In this document: piece after piece, positions 1-7,742 of the stretch | How the letters are laid out: the number at the start of each line of letters is the position of its first letter | Numbering within the stretch: position 1 is the first letter of the stretch | Assembly (NCBI GenBank): GCA_033764265.1 | Contig: JANRJB010000050.1 | Coordinates: 1 to 15,671, forward strand | Reading direction: 5' to 3' | Source of the DNA: VGEM01 sp033764265 | GTDB taxonomy: Bacteria > Pseudomonadota > Alphaproteobacteria > Rhodospirillales > Rhodospirillaceae | DNA: 15,671 nucleotides | The notes under the pieces: model-generated | Database searches by the model: none | What the model saw: the letters and a program-made list of their open reading frames with translations, nothing else | What the model was told of the DNA's origin: nothing | Made by a program: the position numbers and the translations under genes

Positions 1-151
1 GGGCGCCGACGGCACCTTCGAAGCGGCGAGCGTGCTGGCCAAGCACGACGAGAACTACATGCCGCGCGAGGTGGCCGATGCCTTGAAACAAGCCGGCCAC
101 TGGCAAGCTGAGAACGCCGGCGACGCAACCGCGGCCAGCGCGCCCAACTGA
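1..151 (+). CDS. ccmE: Cytochrome c maturation heme chaperone CcmE (3' end only)
   Basis: The window opens inside this gene; 49 codons in the frame starting at base 2 remain before a TGA at 149-151. The fragment contains VLAKHDENYMPREVADAL, the highly conserved C-terminal heme-binding segment of CcmE. The histidine that covalently carries heme is the H of HDENY (codon 44-46), and the tyrosine of the HxxxY motif follows at 56-58. CcmE is a membrane-anchored periplasmic OB-fold protein that receives heme from CcmABCD and passes it to the CcmF/H ligase. After the motif there is a short alanine-rich, probably disordered tail, as is usual. ccmF begins 18 bp downstream, so the two are surely cotranscribed. 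The identification is firm although most of the protein lies upstream of the window. Confidence 0.95.
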   Translation, partial: GADGTFEAASVLAKHDENYMPREVADALKQAGHWQAENAGDATAASAPN

Positions 152-169
152 CGCGGACCCCGGCGCACC

Positions 170-2170
170 ATGATCGCAGAATTGGGACATTTCGCGCTGG
201 CGCTCGCGCTGCCGGTCGCCCTGATCCAGATGCTGGTGCCGCTGGCCGGCGCGGCGCGTCGCAACCCGGCTTGGATGGCGGTGGGCCCGCCGGCCGCGCT
301 GGTCCAGCTGGCGTTGGTCGCAGCGGCGTTCGCCGCGCTGACGCACGCGTTCGTCACCTCGGACTTCTCGGTGATCAACGTGTTCCAGAACTCCCACACC
401 GACAAGCCGATGCTCTACAAGGTCTCGGGCGTGTGGGGGAACCACGAAGGCTCGATGGTGTTGTGGGTGCTGATCCTGGCGCTGTTCGGCGCCGCGGTCG
501 CGTTGTTCGGCCGCAACCTGCCGGCCACGTTGCGGGCGCGCGTCATCGCCATCCAGGGCGCGACCGGGCTCGGCTTCCTGGCCTTCATCCTGTTCACGTC
601 CAACCCGTTTCTGCGCATCGATCCCGCGCCGCCGCAGGGCCGCGGCCTCAATCCGCTGCTGCAGGACCCCGGCCTCGCCTTCCATCCGCCCATGCTCTAC
701 CTGGGTTATGTCGGCTTCAGCATGGCGTTCGCCTTCGCGGTCGCCGCGCTGATCGAGGGCCGCGTCGATGCCGCCTGGGCGCGCTGGGTGCGGCCGTGGA
801 CACTGGCGGCCTGGACGTTCCTCACGCTGGGCATCGGTCTTGGCAGCTGGTGGGCCTATTACGAGCTGGGCTGGGGCGGCTGGTGGTTCTGGGACCCGGT
901 CGAGAACGCATCGTTCATTCCCTGGCTGACGGGCACGGCGCTGTTGCATTCGGCCATCGTCGTGGAAAAGCGCGAGACCCTGAAAAGCTGGACCATTCTG
1001 CTGGCCATCGTCACCTTCTCGCTCAGCCTGCTGGGCACGTTCCTGGTGCGCTCGGGCATCCTGACCTCGGTGCACGCCTTCGCCACCGATCCCACGCGCG
1101 GCGTGTTCGTGCTGATCCTGCTGGCGATCGCGGTCGGCGGATCGTTCACCCTGTACGCCGTGCGCGCGCCGACGCTGGACGGCGGCGGCGTGTTCGCGCC
1201 GGTGTCGCGCGAAGGCGGCTTGCTGATCAACAACTTGCTGTTGGCGACCGCCGCAGGAACCGTTCTCCTGGGCACGCTGTATCCGCTGATCGCCGAGGCG
1301 CTGGGGCTGGGCAAGCTGTCGGTGGGTCCGCCCTATTTCAACGCCGTGTTCGTGCCGCTGATGGTGCCCCTGGCGGCGCTGACCGCGGTGGGTCCGTTCC
1401 TGGCGTGGAAGCGGGCCGACGCCGGCGGCATCGTGCAACGGCTGAAATTCGTGCTGGCCGCCGCGTTGCTGATGGTGGGCGCGGTCTGGCTGGGCGCCGG
1501 CGGATCGCTGCGCGACCTGGCCGCGGCCGGCGGCATGGGGCTTGCGACCTGGTTGGGTCTGGCGACATTAGTGGAGTGGGGATCGCGGGTGCGCGGCCCC
1601 GGCGGTGCGACGTTCACCTGGACCAAGGCATGGGCACGCGCGGCCAGCCTGCCGCGCTCGGCCTATGGCATGACCTTGGCGCACTTTGGCCTGGCGGTGC
1701 TGATCGCCGGCGTCACCGGCGCCACCGCCTGGAAACAAGAGCGCATCGAGAGCCTGGCGCCGGGCGAGTCGCTCGAGGCCGGCGGCTACAAATTCACCTT
1801 CGATGGCGCGCGCACCATCGCAGGGCCCAATTACGACGCCATCGAGGGCACTTACACCGTCACCAAGGATAATCGCATCGTCGCGGTGCTGACGCCGGAG
1901 CGGCGCAGCTTCACCCAGCCGCCGCAGGTGACCACCGAAGCGGCCATTCACACCACCTTCGTGACCGACCTGTACGCCGTGATCGGCGATCCGGACGGCG
2001 AGACCGGCAAGTTCGTCGCGCGCATCTACATCGAGCCGTTCGTGCCTTGCATCTGGTACGGCGTGTTGCTGATGGGCCTGGGCGGCATCGTGTCGCTGTC
2101 GGATCGCCGCTATCGGATCGGCGCGCCGCGCCGCGTCGCGTTGCCGGCCGGCGCGGTTCCGGCCGAATAG
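170..2170 (+). CDS. ccmF: Heme lyase subunit CcmF
   Basis: This 666-aa polytopic inner-membrane protein is the core of the System I cytochrome c heme ligase, which attaches heme to the CxxCH cysteines of apocytochromes in the periplasm. The family signature, a tryptophan-rich WWD segment, lies at about residues 225-253 (GSWWAYYELGWGGWWFWDPV, then ENASFIPWL). The four histidines known in CcmF to ligate heme or sit near it are recognisable at H172 (FHPPML), H260 (LLHS), H302 (SVHAF) and H505 (LAHFG). The many hydrophobic segments and the periplasmic domain near residues 520-620 fit the family, as does the length (about 640-670 aa). The start ATG lies 18 bp after ccmE, and ccmG follows after 18 bp. 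No frameshift or missing key residue is seen. Confidence 0.97.
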   Translation: MIAELGHFALALALPVALIQMLVPLAGAARRNPAWMAVGPPAALVQLALVAAAFAALTHAFVTSDFSVINVFQNSHTDKPMLYKVSGVWGNHEGSMVLWVLILALFGAAVALFGRNLPATLRARVIAIQGATGLGFLAFILFTSNPFLRIDPAPPQGRGLNPLLQDPGLAFHPPMLYLGYVGFSMAFAFAVAALIEGRVDAAWARWVRPWTLAAWTFLTLGIGLGSWWAYYELGWGGWWFWDPVENASFIPWLTGTALLHSAIVVEKRETLKSWTILLAIVTFSLSLLGTFLVRSGILTSVHAFATDPTRGVFVLILLAIAVGGSFTLYAVRAPTLDGGGVFAPVSREGGLLINNLLLATAAGTVLLGTLYPLIAEALGLGKLSVGPPYFNAVFVPLMVPLAALTAVGPFLAWKRADAGGIVQRLKFVLAAALLMVGAVWLGAGGSLRDLAAAGGMGLATWLGLATLVEWGSRVRGPGGATFTWTKAWARAASLPRSAYGMTLAHFGLAVLIAGVTGATAWKQERIESLAPGESLEAGGYKFTFDGARTIAGPNYDAIEGTYTVTKDNRIVAVLTPERRSFTQPPQVTTEAAIHTTFVTDLYAVIGDPDGETGKFVARIYIEPFVPCIWYGVLLMGLGGIVSLSDRRYRIGAPRRVALPAGAVPAE

Positions 2171-2188
2171 CGCGGGCGGAGCAACTCC

Positions 2189-2800
2189 ATGTCCGACAAC
2201 GCCCTGACCGCCCCCGCGCCGCGCCGGCGCCTGGTGTTTCTTCTGCCGATCGCCGTGATGGTCGCGCTGGTGGCGGTGTTCGGCAAGCGCCTGATGGACG
2301 TGAGCGGCGGCAACGATCCGCACCTGATCCCCACCGTGCTGCTCGACACGCCGATGCCCGACCTGGACCTGCCGCCCCTGCCGGGGCGCACCAAGCTGAC
2401 CGATGTCGGCCAAGAGGGCGATGGACTCAGCGACGAGGATCTTAAGGGCCGGGTGTCGCTGGTCAATGTGTGGGGCTCGTGGTGCGCGGCCTGCCAGGTG
2501 GAGCATCCGCTGCTGATGGAGCTGGCCAAGCGCGACGAAGTGCCGATCCACGGCATCGCCTGGCGCGACGATCCGGCCGCCGCGCTGGCGTGGCTGGCCC
2601 GCCACGGCGACCCTTACACCCGCATCGGCCAAGACCCGCGCAGCCATGCCGCCATTGCCTTGGGCGTGACCGGCGCGCCGGAGACGTTCGTGGTCGATGC
2701 CGACGGCGTCATCCGCTACAAGCACATCGGCCCGATTACGCCGGAAGCCTGGACCGGCACACTGCGGCCCCTGATCAAGCAGCTGTCGGCCCGGCCATGA
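2189..2800 (+). CDS. ccmG: Thiol:disulfide interchange protein CcmG/DsbE
   Basis: A 203-aa membrane-anchored periplasmic thioredoxin-fold protein. It has one N-terminal transmembrane helix (about residues 13-30, LVFLLPIAVMVALVAVF). The TlpA/DsbE-like domain carries the redox motif WCAAC (C99, C102) inside VNVWGSWCAACQVEHP, and the cis-proline region is visible as TGAPETFVVD. CcmG passes electrons, ultimately from DsbD/CcdA, to CcmH or to apocytochrome so that the CxxCH cysteines stay reduced for heme ligation. The dipeptide between the cysteines is AA, not the PT of E. coli, which is a common kind of variation. A purine-rich stretch (GGGCGGAG) lies upstream of the ATG. The stop codon overlaps the ccmH start in an ATGA arrangement, so translation of the two is probably coupled. 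Confidence 0.95.
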   Translation: MSDNALTAPAPRRRLVFLLPIAVMVALVAVFGKRLMDVSGGNDPHLIPTVLLDTPMPDLDLPPLPGRTKLTDVGQEGDGLSDEDLKGRVSLVNVWGSWCAACQVEHPLLMELAKRDEVPIHGIAWRDDPAAALAWLARHGDPYTRIGQDPRSHAAIALGVTGAPETFVVDADGVIRYKHIGPITPEAWTGTLRPLIKQLSARP

Positions 2801-3270
2801 CCCGCATCGCTGCCCTTCTGGTGTTGGCGGCCTGGCTGCCGCTGGCCCACGCGGTCGAACCCAACGAACGCCTGGCCGACCCGGCCGCCGAGGCGCGCGC
2901 GCGCGAGGTCAGTCAGGCCTTGCGCTGCGTGGTTTGCCAGAACGAGACCATCGACGAGTCCAACGCCGAGCTGGCCAAGGACATGCGCCTGTTGGTGCGC
3001 GAACGCATCAACGCTGGCGACAGCAACGACCAGGTGATCGCCTACATGGTCGATCGCTATGGCGACTTCGTGCTCTTGAAACCCCGCTTCACCGCCGAGA
3101 CCCTGGCCTTGTGGATCGGCCCGGCTGTGCTGCTGGTGTTGGGCGGCCTCGCCGTCGCACGCCGGCTGCGGCGCGCGCCGACGGCCGCAGGCCCTGCGCC
3201 CCTGAGCACCGAGGAAGCCGCGGCCCTGGCCGCGCTTGACGCGCCCGACCGGCCGGAGCGGCGGTCATGA
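2797..3270 (+). CDS. ccmH: Cytochrome c-type biogenesis protein CcmH (CcmL/CycL type)
   Basis: A 157-aa protein with a cleavable-looking signal peptide (MTRIAALLVLAAWLPLAHA). The periplasmic three-helix domain carries the family motif LRCVVCQNETIDESNA with redox cysteines C44 and C47. One C-terminal membrane helix follows at about residues 107-128 (LALWIGPAVLLVLGGLAVA), then a short cytoplasmic tail. CcmH presents or reduces the apocytochrome CxxCH thiols and works with CcmF and CcmI. An upstream in-frame extension exists, but the ATG at 2797 is chosen because it overlaps the ccmG stop (ATGA) and starts exactly at the signal peptide. The end overlaps the ccmI start in the same ATGA way. The length corresponds to the short CcmH found where CcmI is a separate gene, unlike the fused E. 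coli form. Confidence 0.95.
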   Translation: MTRIAALLVLAAWLPLAHAVEPNERLADPAAEARAREVSQALRCVVCQNETIDESNAELAKDMRLLVRERINAGDSNDQVIAYMVDRYGDFVLLKPRFTAETLALWIGPAVLLVLGGLAVARRLRRAPTAAGPAPLSTEEAAALAALDAPDRPERRS

Positions 3271-4703
3271 TCTGGCTGGTGTTCGGACTGATCACCCTGG
3301 CGGTGGTGGCGGCCATGATCTGGCCGCTGATCAGGGGCGCGACCGCCACCGACGACGCCGCGGCGGGGCTGGCGGTGTTCAAGGACCAGTTGGCCGAGGT
3401 GGATCGAGAAGTCAGCCGCGGCACCCTATCCGAAGCCGAGGCGCAAGCCGCACGCCTTGAAATTCAGCGGCGCATGTTGGCCGCCGGAAAACGCGCGGCC
3501 GTCACGGTCGATACCGAACACCCGGGCTTGCGCGCCGGCGTGACGGCGGCCATGGCGGTGGCTGTGCCGTTCGCCGCGCTGGGGGCTTACCTGGCGCTGG
3601 GCTCGCCCAATATCGGCGGCGCGCCGGCCGCACCCGGACAGTCGGCGGGCCAGGTGGCCGAACACGGCGATGCCGAGATGACCCAGATGGTGGAGCAACT
3701 GGCCGCCCGCATGCAGGCCGAGCCCAATAACGCCGAAGGCTGGGCGTTGCTGGCGCGCAGCTACCGCCAGATCGAGCGCTTTCCCGAAGCGCTTGACGCT
3801 TACCGCCGCACCTTGAGCCTGACCGCGCCCACCGCCGAACTGCTGGCCGATGCCGCCGAGATGATGACCGCCACATCCGGCGGCGCGGTGACCGACGAGG
3901 CGCTGGAGACGTTCTACGCCGCCCTCAACCTCGATCGCGAAGAGCCGCGCGCGCGCTTCTACATCGGCATGGCCGCCGCCCAACGCGACGACGCCACCCG
4001 CGCCATCGCCATTTGGCGCGACTTGACGGCGTCCGCCCCGCCCGACGCCCCCTGGCTCGAGATGGTGCGCAACCAGATGTTCCAGGTGGCGCAGGCCACC
4101 GCCATCATGCCGATGAACGTGGAGCCGGCCCATCCGCTGGACCGCACCGAGCCCGCGCCGCCGCCGCAGGCCGCGGCGGCCGATGCCGACGCGGTGCCGC
4201 CCAGCGACCCCGATGACATCACCGCACCCGACGTGAGCGCGCTGAAGGGCCAGTTTTCGGGCGAGAACCTCGGGATGATCCAGGCCATGGTCGGCAGTCT
4301 GGCCGGCCGGCTGGCCAACGACCCCGCCGATTTCGAGGGCTGGATGATGCTGGGCCGGTCCTACACCGTGCTGCAGAACGCCGCCGGCGCCAAAGACGCC
4401 TTCGCCAAGGCCATCGACCTGCGCCCCGACGCGATCGAACCCAAGCAGCAATACCTGGCCGTGCTGTGGCGCGAGGCCGGCACCGACGGCGCGGCGCAGA
4501 CCGCGGAAATGGCCCAGGTGGCCGAAGACATTCTGCGCGTCGCGCCCGGCAACGCCGAGGCACTGATGATCCGCGGGCAGGCCCAGGCGAATTCCGGCGA
4601 CACCGCGGCGGCGCGCCGCACCTGGACCGCGGCGGCGGCCGCCACCCCGCCCGGCAGCCCACTGGGCGCTGAAATCGCCCGCCGGATGGCGGACCTGAAA
4701 TGA
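3267..4703 (+). CDS. ccmI: Cytochrome c biogenesis protein CcmI (CycH) with two TPR modules
   Basis: A 478-aa bitopic chaperone that holds the C-terminus of apocytochrome c and delivers it to the CcmF/H ligase. The N-terminal part is typical: helix at residues 1-23 (MIWLVFGLITLAVVAAMIWP), a cytoplasmic coiled segment (about 30-75, FKDQLAEVDREVSRGTLSEA) and a second helix at about 90-113. The periplasmic part has two TPR-rich modules, about residues 138-272 and 337-477, joined by a proline/alanine/aspartate-rich linker. The opening 45 residues of the two modules align without gaps at 17 identical positions, including EGW, RSY and A.DA. They therefore look like an internal duplication, and the protein seems longer than the CcmI I am familiar with. 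It starts on the ccmH stop (ATGA overlap); SCO follows after 7 bp. Confidence 0.92.
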   Translation: MIWLVFGLITLAVVAAMIWPLIRGATATDDAAAGLAVFKDQLAEVDREVSRGTLSEAEAQAARLEIQRRMLAAGKRAAVTVDTEHPGLRAGVTAAMAVAVPFAALGAYLALGSPNIGGAPAAPGQSAGQVAEHGDAEMTQMVEQLAARMQAEPNNAEGWALLARSYRQIERFPEALDAYRRTLSLTAPTAELLADAAEMMTATSGGAVTDEALETFYAALNLDREEPRARFYIGMAAAQRDDATRAIAIWRDLTASAPPDAPWLEMVRNQMFQVAQATAIMPMNVEPAHPLDRTEPAPPPQAAAADADAVPPSDPDDITAPDVSALKGQFSGENLGMIQAMVGSLAGRLANDPADFEGWMMLGRSYTVLQNAAGAKDAFAKAIDLRPDAIEPKQQYLAVLWREAGTDGAAQTAEMAQVAEDILRVAPGNAEALMIRGQAQANSGDTAAARRTWTAAAAATPPGSPLGAEIARRMADLK

Positions 4704-4710
4704 GACTGGC

Positions 4711-5322
4711 ATGAGCAAGCTGCGCATTCTTCAATTGTCGATCCTGGCGCTGGCCGCCGTGGCGGCGCTGGTGCTGTACCTGCCGGGCGTGCGGCCCGAG
4801 CGGACCGACGTGCGCACGGTCGAGGGTGCGCCCGCGATCGGCGGTGCGTTCGAACTGGTTGATCCGCAGGGACGAACCGTCACCGATGCCGACCTGAAGG
4901 GCCGCTACGCGCTGGTATTCTTCGGCTTCGTCAACTGCCCCGACATCTGCCCGCTGACCCTGCAGACCCTGACCCAGGCCTTGGAGATGGCCGGGCCCAT
5001 GGCCGAGGACGTGCAGCCGGTGTTCATCACGGTCGACGCGGCGCGCGACACGCCCGAGACCATGGGGGCCTACATCGCCAATTTCCATCCCCGTTTCCTG
5101 GCCCTGACCGGCACGCCCGAGCAGACCAAGCGCGCCGCGGACGCCTACCGCGTCTACTTTCGCAAGGCGGCGGAGCAGGAACCGGGCGAGTACATGATGG
5201 AGCATTCGGGCTTCGTGTACTTCATGGACCGTGACGGCGATTTCATCACCCACTTCAATTCGTCGGCCACGGCCCAGGACATCGCCGCGCGCATCCGCCA
5301 GGAAACGGGATTCAAAAGATAG
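4711..5322 (+). CDS. SCO1/SenC family copper chaperone
   Basis: A 203-aa membrane-anchored periplasmic thioredoxin-fold protein. It has an N-terminal helix at about residues 6-25 and a domain containing the SCO copper motif CPDIC (C76, C80) in FGFVNCPDICPLT. The third copper ligand is H165 in MEHSGFVYF. ITVDAARDTPE is also characteristic. SCO proteins deliver copper to, or reduce the cysteines of, the CuA site of cytochrome oxidase subunit II; some PrrC/SenC relatives also influence redox signalling. The copper ligands C, C and H are all present, so this should be an active metallochaperone. It begins 7 bp after ccmI and therefore probably belongs to the same transcript, joining heme and copper insertion into respiratory proteins. 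The upstream Shine-Dalgarno sequence is weak. Confidence 0.93.
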   Translation: MSKLRILQLSILALAAVAALVLYLPGVRPERTDVRTVEGAPAIGGAFELVDPQGRTVTDADLKGRYALVFFGFVNCPDICPLTLQTLTQALEMAGPMAEDVQPVFITVDAARDTPETMGAYIANFHPRFLALTGTPEQTKRAADAYRVYFRKAAEQEPGEYMMEHSGFVYFMDRDGDFITHFNSSATAQDIAARIRQETGFKR

Positions 5323-5348
5323 CGCCCGGCGCGTATGCTCGATCGCGC

Positions 5349-5804
5349 ATGACCGATCCAATCGACCGCACAGCGCCCCCGTTCTGGCGCCGCAAGACCC
5401 TACGACAGATGACCACCGACGAGTGGGAAAGCCTGTGCGACGGCTGCGGCAAGTGTTGCCTGCACAAGGTGCGCCAGCGCGATGGCCGGGTCTCGATCAC
5501 CAACGTCGCCTGCCGCCTGCTCGACGTGAATACCTGCCGCTGCGGCAATTACCCGGCGCGCAAGCGCCTGGTGCCTGATTGCGTGGTGCTGACGCCCGAG
5601 ACCGTGGGCACGCTGGACTGGCTGCCGTCGACCTGCGCCTATCGTCTGGTTCATGCCGGCGCCGACCTGCCGGCGTGGCATCCGTTGCGCACCGGCTCGG
5701 CCGCAGCCATGCATGCCGCCGGCATTTCGGTGCGCGGCCGGGCCGTGTCGGAGCGCGGCGCCGGGCGCCTGGATACCCACATCGTCACGTGGCCCGACTT
5801 CTGA
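5349..5804 (+). CDS. UPF0260 family cysteine-rich protein (YcgN-like)
   Basis: A 151-aa soluble protein that matches the YcgN/UPF0260 pattern from memory: FWRRKTLRQMTTDEWESLCD, then GCGKCCLHK, TNVACRLLD, CRCGNY, VPDCVVLTPE and LPSTCAYRL. The CxxCxxCC cluster is C30, C33, C36, C37, with further conserved cysteines at 55, 63, 65, 78 and 96. This is the YkgJ-type pattern predicted to bind zinc or an iron-sulfur cluster; the biochemical role is not established. There is no signal peptide, so it should be cytoplasmic. It starts 26 bp after SCO and no strong ribosome binding site is visible. The family is widespread as a single copy in proteobacteria. Its position behind a heme/copper assembly operon may be meaningful, but function cannot be inferred from that alone. 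Confidence 0.9.
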   Translation: MTDPIDRTAPPFWRRKTLRQMTTDEWESLCDGCGKCCLHKVRQRDGRVSITNVACRLLDVNTCRCGNYPARKRLVPDCVVLTPETVGTLDWLPSTCAYRLVHAGADLPAWHPLRTGSAAAMHAAGISVRGRAVSERGAGRLDTHIVTWPDF

Positions 5805-5817
5805 TGGCAGTCGGGTG

Positions 5818-6552
5818 ATGGCGGACTTCAAGGCGGATACCGGTCCGGCGCAGTGGCTGATCGACGCGGTCGGGCCGCAGACAGCCGCGCGCATCATCGC
5901 GCGGGTCAACCCGCGGGCGCGACGGATCGGGTTGCGGGTGGATGCTGCCGCCGGCGTGATCGTCCTGGTGCGCCCGCGGCGCGCCGCCGAGGCCACGGTG
6001 CAGCGTTTCGTGACGGCGCAGCGGCGCTGGATCGCGCGGCAGGTCGCGGCGCTGGTCGCCGCCACACCGCCGATCATGCTGGGCCATGGCGCGCGCCTGG
6101 CCGTGGCCGGCGAAGAGTTGCTGGTGCGGCACGCGCCCGAGGCCCGCGGCGGGGTCTGGCGCGACGGTGCGTGCGTGGTGGTCGCCGGCCGGCCAGAGCA
6201 TGTCGCCCGGCGTCTGCGCGACTGGCTCAAGGGCGAAGCACGCAAGGCGCTTTCGGACTGCGTGCGCGAAATGGCCGGTCGGTTGGGAAAGCCGGTCGGG
6301 CGGATCACGGTGCGCGACACGCGCTCGCGCTGGGGCAGCTGCAGCGTGCGCGGCGACATCTCGCTTAGCTGGCGGCTGATCCTGGCGCCGCCCGAGGTGG
6401 CCCGCTACGTGGCCGCCCACGAGGTCGCACACCTGGCACACTTGAACCACTCGAAGGCGTTCTGGCGCACCGTCGATGCCCTGCACCCCGAGGCCGCGGC
6501 CGCGCGCGCATGGCTGCGCCGCAACGGCGCATCGCTGCACCGCATCGGGTGA
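5818..6552 (+). CDS. YgjP-like (DUF45) zinc metallopeptidase / metal-dependent hydrolase
   Basis: A 244-aa protein of the YgjP/DUF45 family. The zinc site is HEVAHLAHLNHSKAFW, with HExxH at residues 201-205 (catalytic E202) and the third ligand at about H211; WGSCS, the conserved stretch before it, lies near residues 173-177. Family members share the SprT/wss zincin fold; the substrate is unknown for most. No signal peptide or membrane helix is visible, so it is probably cytoplasmic. An open frame extends upstream inside the preceding gene, but the ATG at 5818 is preferred because it lies 13 bp after the YcgN-like stop and the conserved region begins just beyond it. It is the last gene of the plus-strand run; a convergent minus-strand gene ends 24 bp away. 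Confidence 0.88.
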   Translation: MADFKADTGPAQWLIDAVGPQTAARIIARVNPRARRIGLRVDAAAGVIVLVRPRRAAEATVQRFVTAQRRWIARQVAALVAATPPIMLGHGARLAVAGEELLVRHAPEARGGVWRDGACVVVAGRPEHVARRLRDWLKGEARKALSDCVREMAGRLGKPVGRITVRDTRSRWGSCSVRGDISLSWRLILAPPEVARYVAAHEVAHLAHLNHSKAFWRTVDALHPEAAAARAWLRRNGASLHRIG

Positions 6553-6576
6553 GGCGCCGGCGAGCGACTTGGGTTC

Positions 6577-7269
6577 TTAGCGCGCGGCGACCGTGCGGAT
6601 GCGGCGGGCGTCCTTGGCCGCGCGCCATTCGGCGAACGCCGCCAGGCGCTGGATGAACGGCTTGCGTTCGGCGCCGCGCCGGTCATCGTCCGACTCGCGA
6701 TAGAACACGTGGGTGCCGATGACCGTGGTGGACTCGTAGCCCAGCGCCCAGTCGGGCTGGATGAAATCCGCGTGGTACCACAGGGCGCCGTCGGTCGGAT
6801 CGACCATCGAGGAATCTTTCTGCAGCACCGCCGCGGCGATCTTGAGCGAATCGCGCCAGGCGGTCGGGCTGTAGGGCCGATCGGTCTTGCCGTCACAGTA
6901 CCAGGAGAACTGGCAGCGATGCAGCTGGCCGGTGCGCGTCTGCTTGACGACGTCGCACAGGTTGGAGGGAAAGCGGGAATCCATCGCCCGATTGAGCACC
7001 ACGTGCGCGACGGCAACGCGGCCGGCGGTGATTTCGGAGCGTGCTTCCCAATAGTCGTTGAGCGCCAGGCAGATCAGTTCGTCGCGCGACACCACGATGC
7101 TCGACAGGTCGATCTGCAAGTCCTCGGGAATATCGAGCGCCCGTGCCGGCCCAGCGACCAACGCCGACAGCGCGAACGCCATGGCGGCACAGGCCGCGAG
7201 AGATTTGCGCACAACATCGCGCAGGCATGATTTCGGCCATGCGGCCGAAGGCAGAGTTTTGAGTGTCAC
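6577..7269 (-). CDS. Secreted SleB-type cell wall hydrolase
   Basis: A 230-aa exported protein with a Hydrolase_2/SleB domain. The domain is recognised by LICLALNDYWEARSE (likely catalytic glutamate E75), GRVAVAHVVLNRAMDSRFP, CQFSWYCDG, DGALWYHADF and IGTHVFYR. SleB enzymes are lytic transglycosylases or muramidases best known from spore germination. In non-sporulating proteobacteria related domains act on peptidoglycan during growth or envelope remodelling. The N-terminus after the chosen start is MTLKTLPSAAWPKSCLRDVV, followed by a basic residue pair and a hydrophobic stretch to the AxA site GPARA near residue 44. The frame is open up to a GTG at 7347, but the GTG at 7269 is preferred because a GAGGAG ribosome binding site lies 6 nt upstream and it puts the signal peptide near the N-terminus. 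It is transcribed alone. Confidence 0.88.
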   Translation of the reverse strand: MTLKTLPSAAWPKSCLRDVVRKSLAACAAMAFALSALVAGPARALDIPEDLQIDLSSIVVSRDELICLALNDYWEARSEITAGRVAVAHVVLNRAMDSRFPSNLCDVVKQTRTGQLHRCQFSWYCDGKTDRPYSPTAWRDSLKIAAAVLQKDSSMVDPTDGALWYHADFIQPDWALGYESTTVIGTHVFYRESDDDRRGAERKPFIQRLAAFAEWRAAKDARRIRTVAAR

Positions 7270-7275
7270 GTCCAG

Positions 7276-7281
7276 CTCCTC
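7276..7281 (-). promoter_or_regulatory. Ribosome binding site that decides the cell wall hydrolase start
   Basis: On the minus strand the bases read GAGGAG, followed by a 6-nt spacer (CTGGAC) and then GTG at 7269. This is the best Shine-Dalgarno match between the farthest upstream possible start (GTG at 7347, weaker AGGGA 4 nt before it) and the signal peptide. It is the reason the shorter 230-aa form is annotated. Confidence 0.7.
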
Positions 7282-7674
7282 GTTGACCACCGCGCACACA
7301 TCTAGCCATGCGGCGGTTCGCTCGCCGTCTGTCGCACCCAGACCCACTTGTCCCTGACCGGCGTTGTGACCGTCCGGTTCTTGGTGACGCGGAACCCTTG
7401 TGGGGCTCTCTTGGTTCGCGCCGGCGCTTTTGTTTGCGCTCAGCTGCGATTGGGCCGCCGTCTCCCGATCGAACCCACCCGTGGCGGCTTGGCGGCCATC
7501 GTGGTCGTTCCTGCTGAACGACTTCTTTACGGGCCGCGAATGGGCGGATTATTGAAATGGCGGTCGGCCCGGCAACAAAAATTATCTTTCGTTTTCGGGC
7601 GGTTGAGTAACCGATAAGGACATTCGGCGCGGCGCCTGCGGCCAGTTTTGTACCAATCCACAGTCACGCCTTGG

Positions 7675-7703
7675 TTGATCGAGTCGAAACCAATGTGGAT
7701 AAG
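7675..7703 (+). promoter_or_regulatory. Candidate sigma70-type promoter for the efflux transporter
   Basis: TTGATC at 7675-7680 (4 of 6 to TTGACA) and GATAAG at 7698-7703 (4 of 6 to TATAAT) are separated by 17 bp, inside the most A+T-rich part of the divergent region. Transcription would start near 7710 and leave a leader of about 120 nt before the GTG at 7829. The match is modest and unsupported by anything except composition and position. Confidence 0.3.
7694..7702 (-). promoter_or_regulatory. Perfect DnaA-box nonamer
   Basis: The plus strand reads TGTGGATAA, so the minus strand is TTATCCACA, the consensus DnaA box. It overlaps the -10 element of the candidate promoter. A second, degenerate site (CAATCCACA, 7 of 9) lies at 7654-7662 on the plus strand. 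One perfect nonamer in 15.7 kb of G+C-rich DNA is uncommon but not impossible by chance. It could mark DnaA-regulated transcription, DnaA titration, or at most an origin fragment. Confidence 0.4.
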
Positions 7704-7722
7704 CATGGAATTTTCCGTGGTT

Positions 7723-7742
7723 CGTCAATTCGTTGGTTGACG
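7723..7742. repeat. Short inverted repeat, possible operator
   Basis: CGTCAA at 7723-7728 and TTGACG at 7737-7742 are perfect inverted arms with an 8-nt spacer. The repeat sits just downstream of the candidate promoter, where a dimeric repressor of the efflux gene could bind. There is no T-tract, so a terminator is unlikely. With only 6-bp arms, chance occurrence is quite possible. Confidence 0.3.

Noticed and set aside
1568..2725. Long minus-strand open frame (385 codons) across the end of ccmF and ccmG
   Set aside because: It is antisense to two well-supported genes, its composition is arginine/histidine/glycine-rich as expected of a G+C-rich shadow frame, and it shows no family motif.
7461..7482. 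tRNA-like T-arm (GTTCGAT on the minus strand)
   Set aside because: The flanking bases do not pair as a T-stem and no anticodon or acceptor stem is present nearby.
7348..7617. Plus-strand open frame of 89 codons in the divergent intergenic region
   Set aside because: There is no recognisable domain, no good ribosome binding site, and the amino acid pattern is not gene-like.
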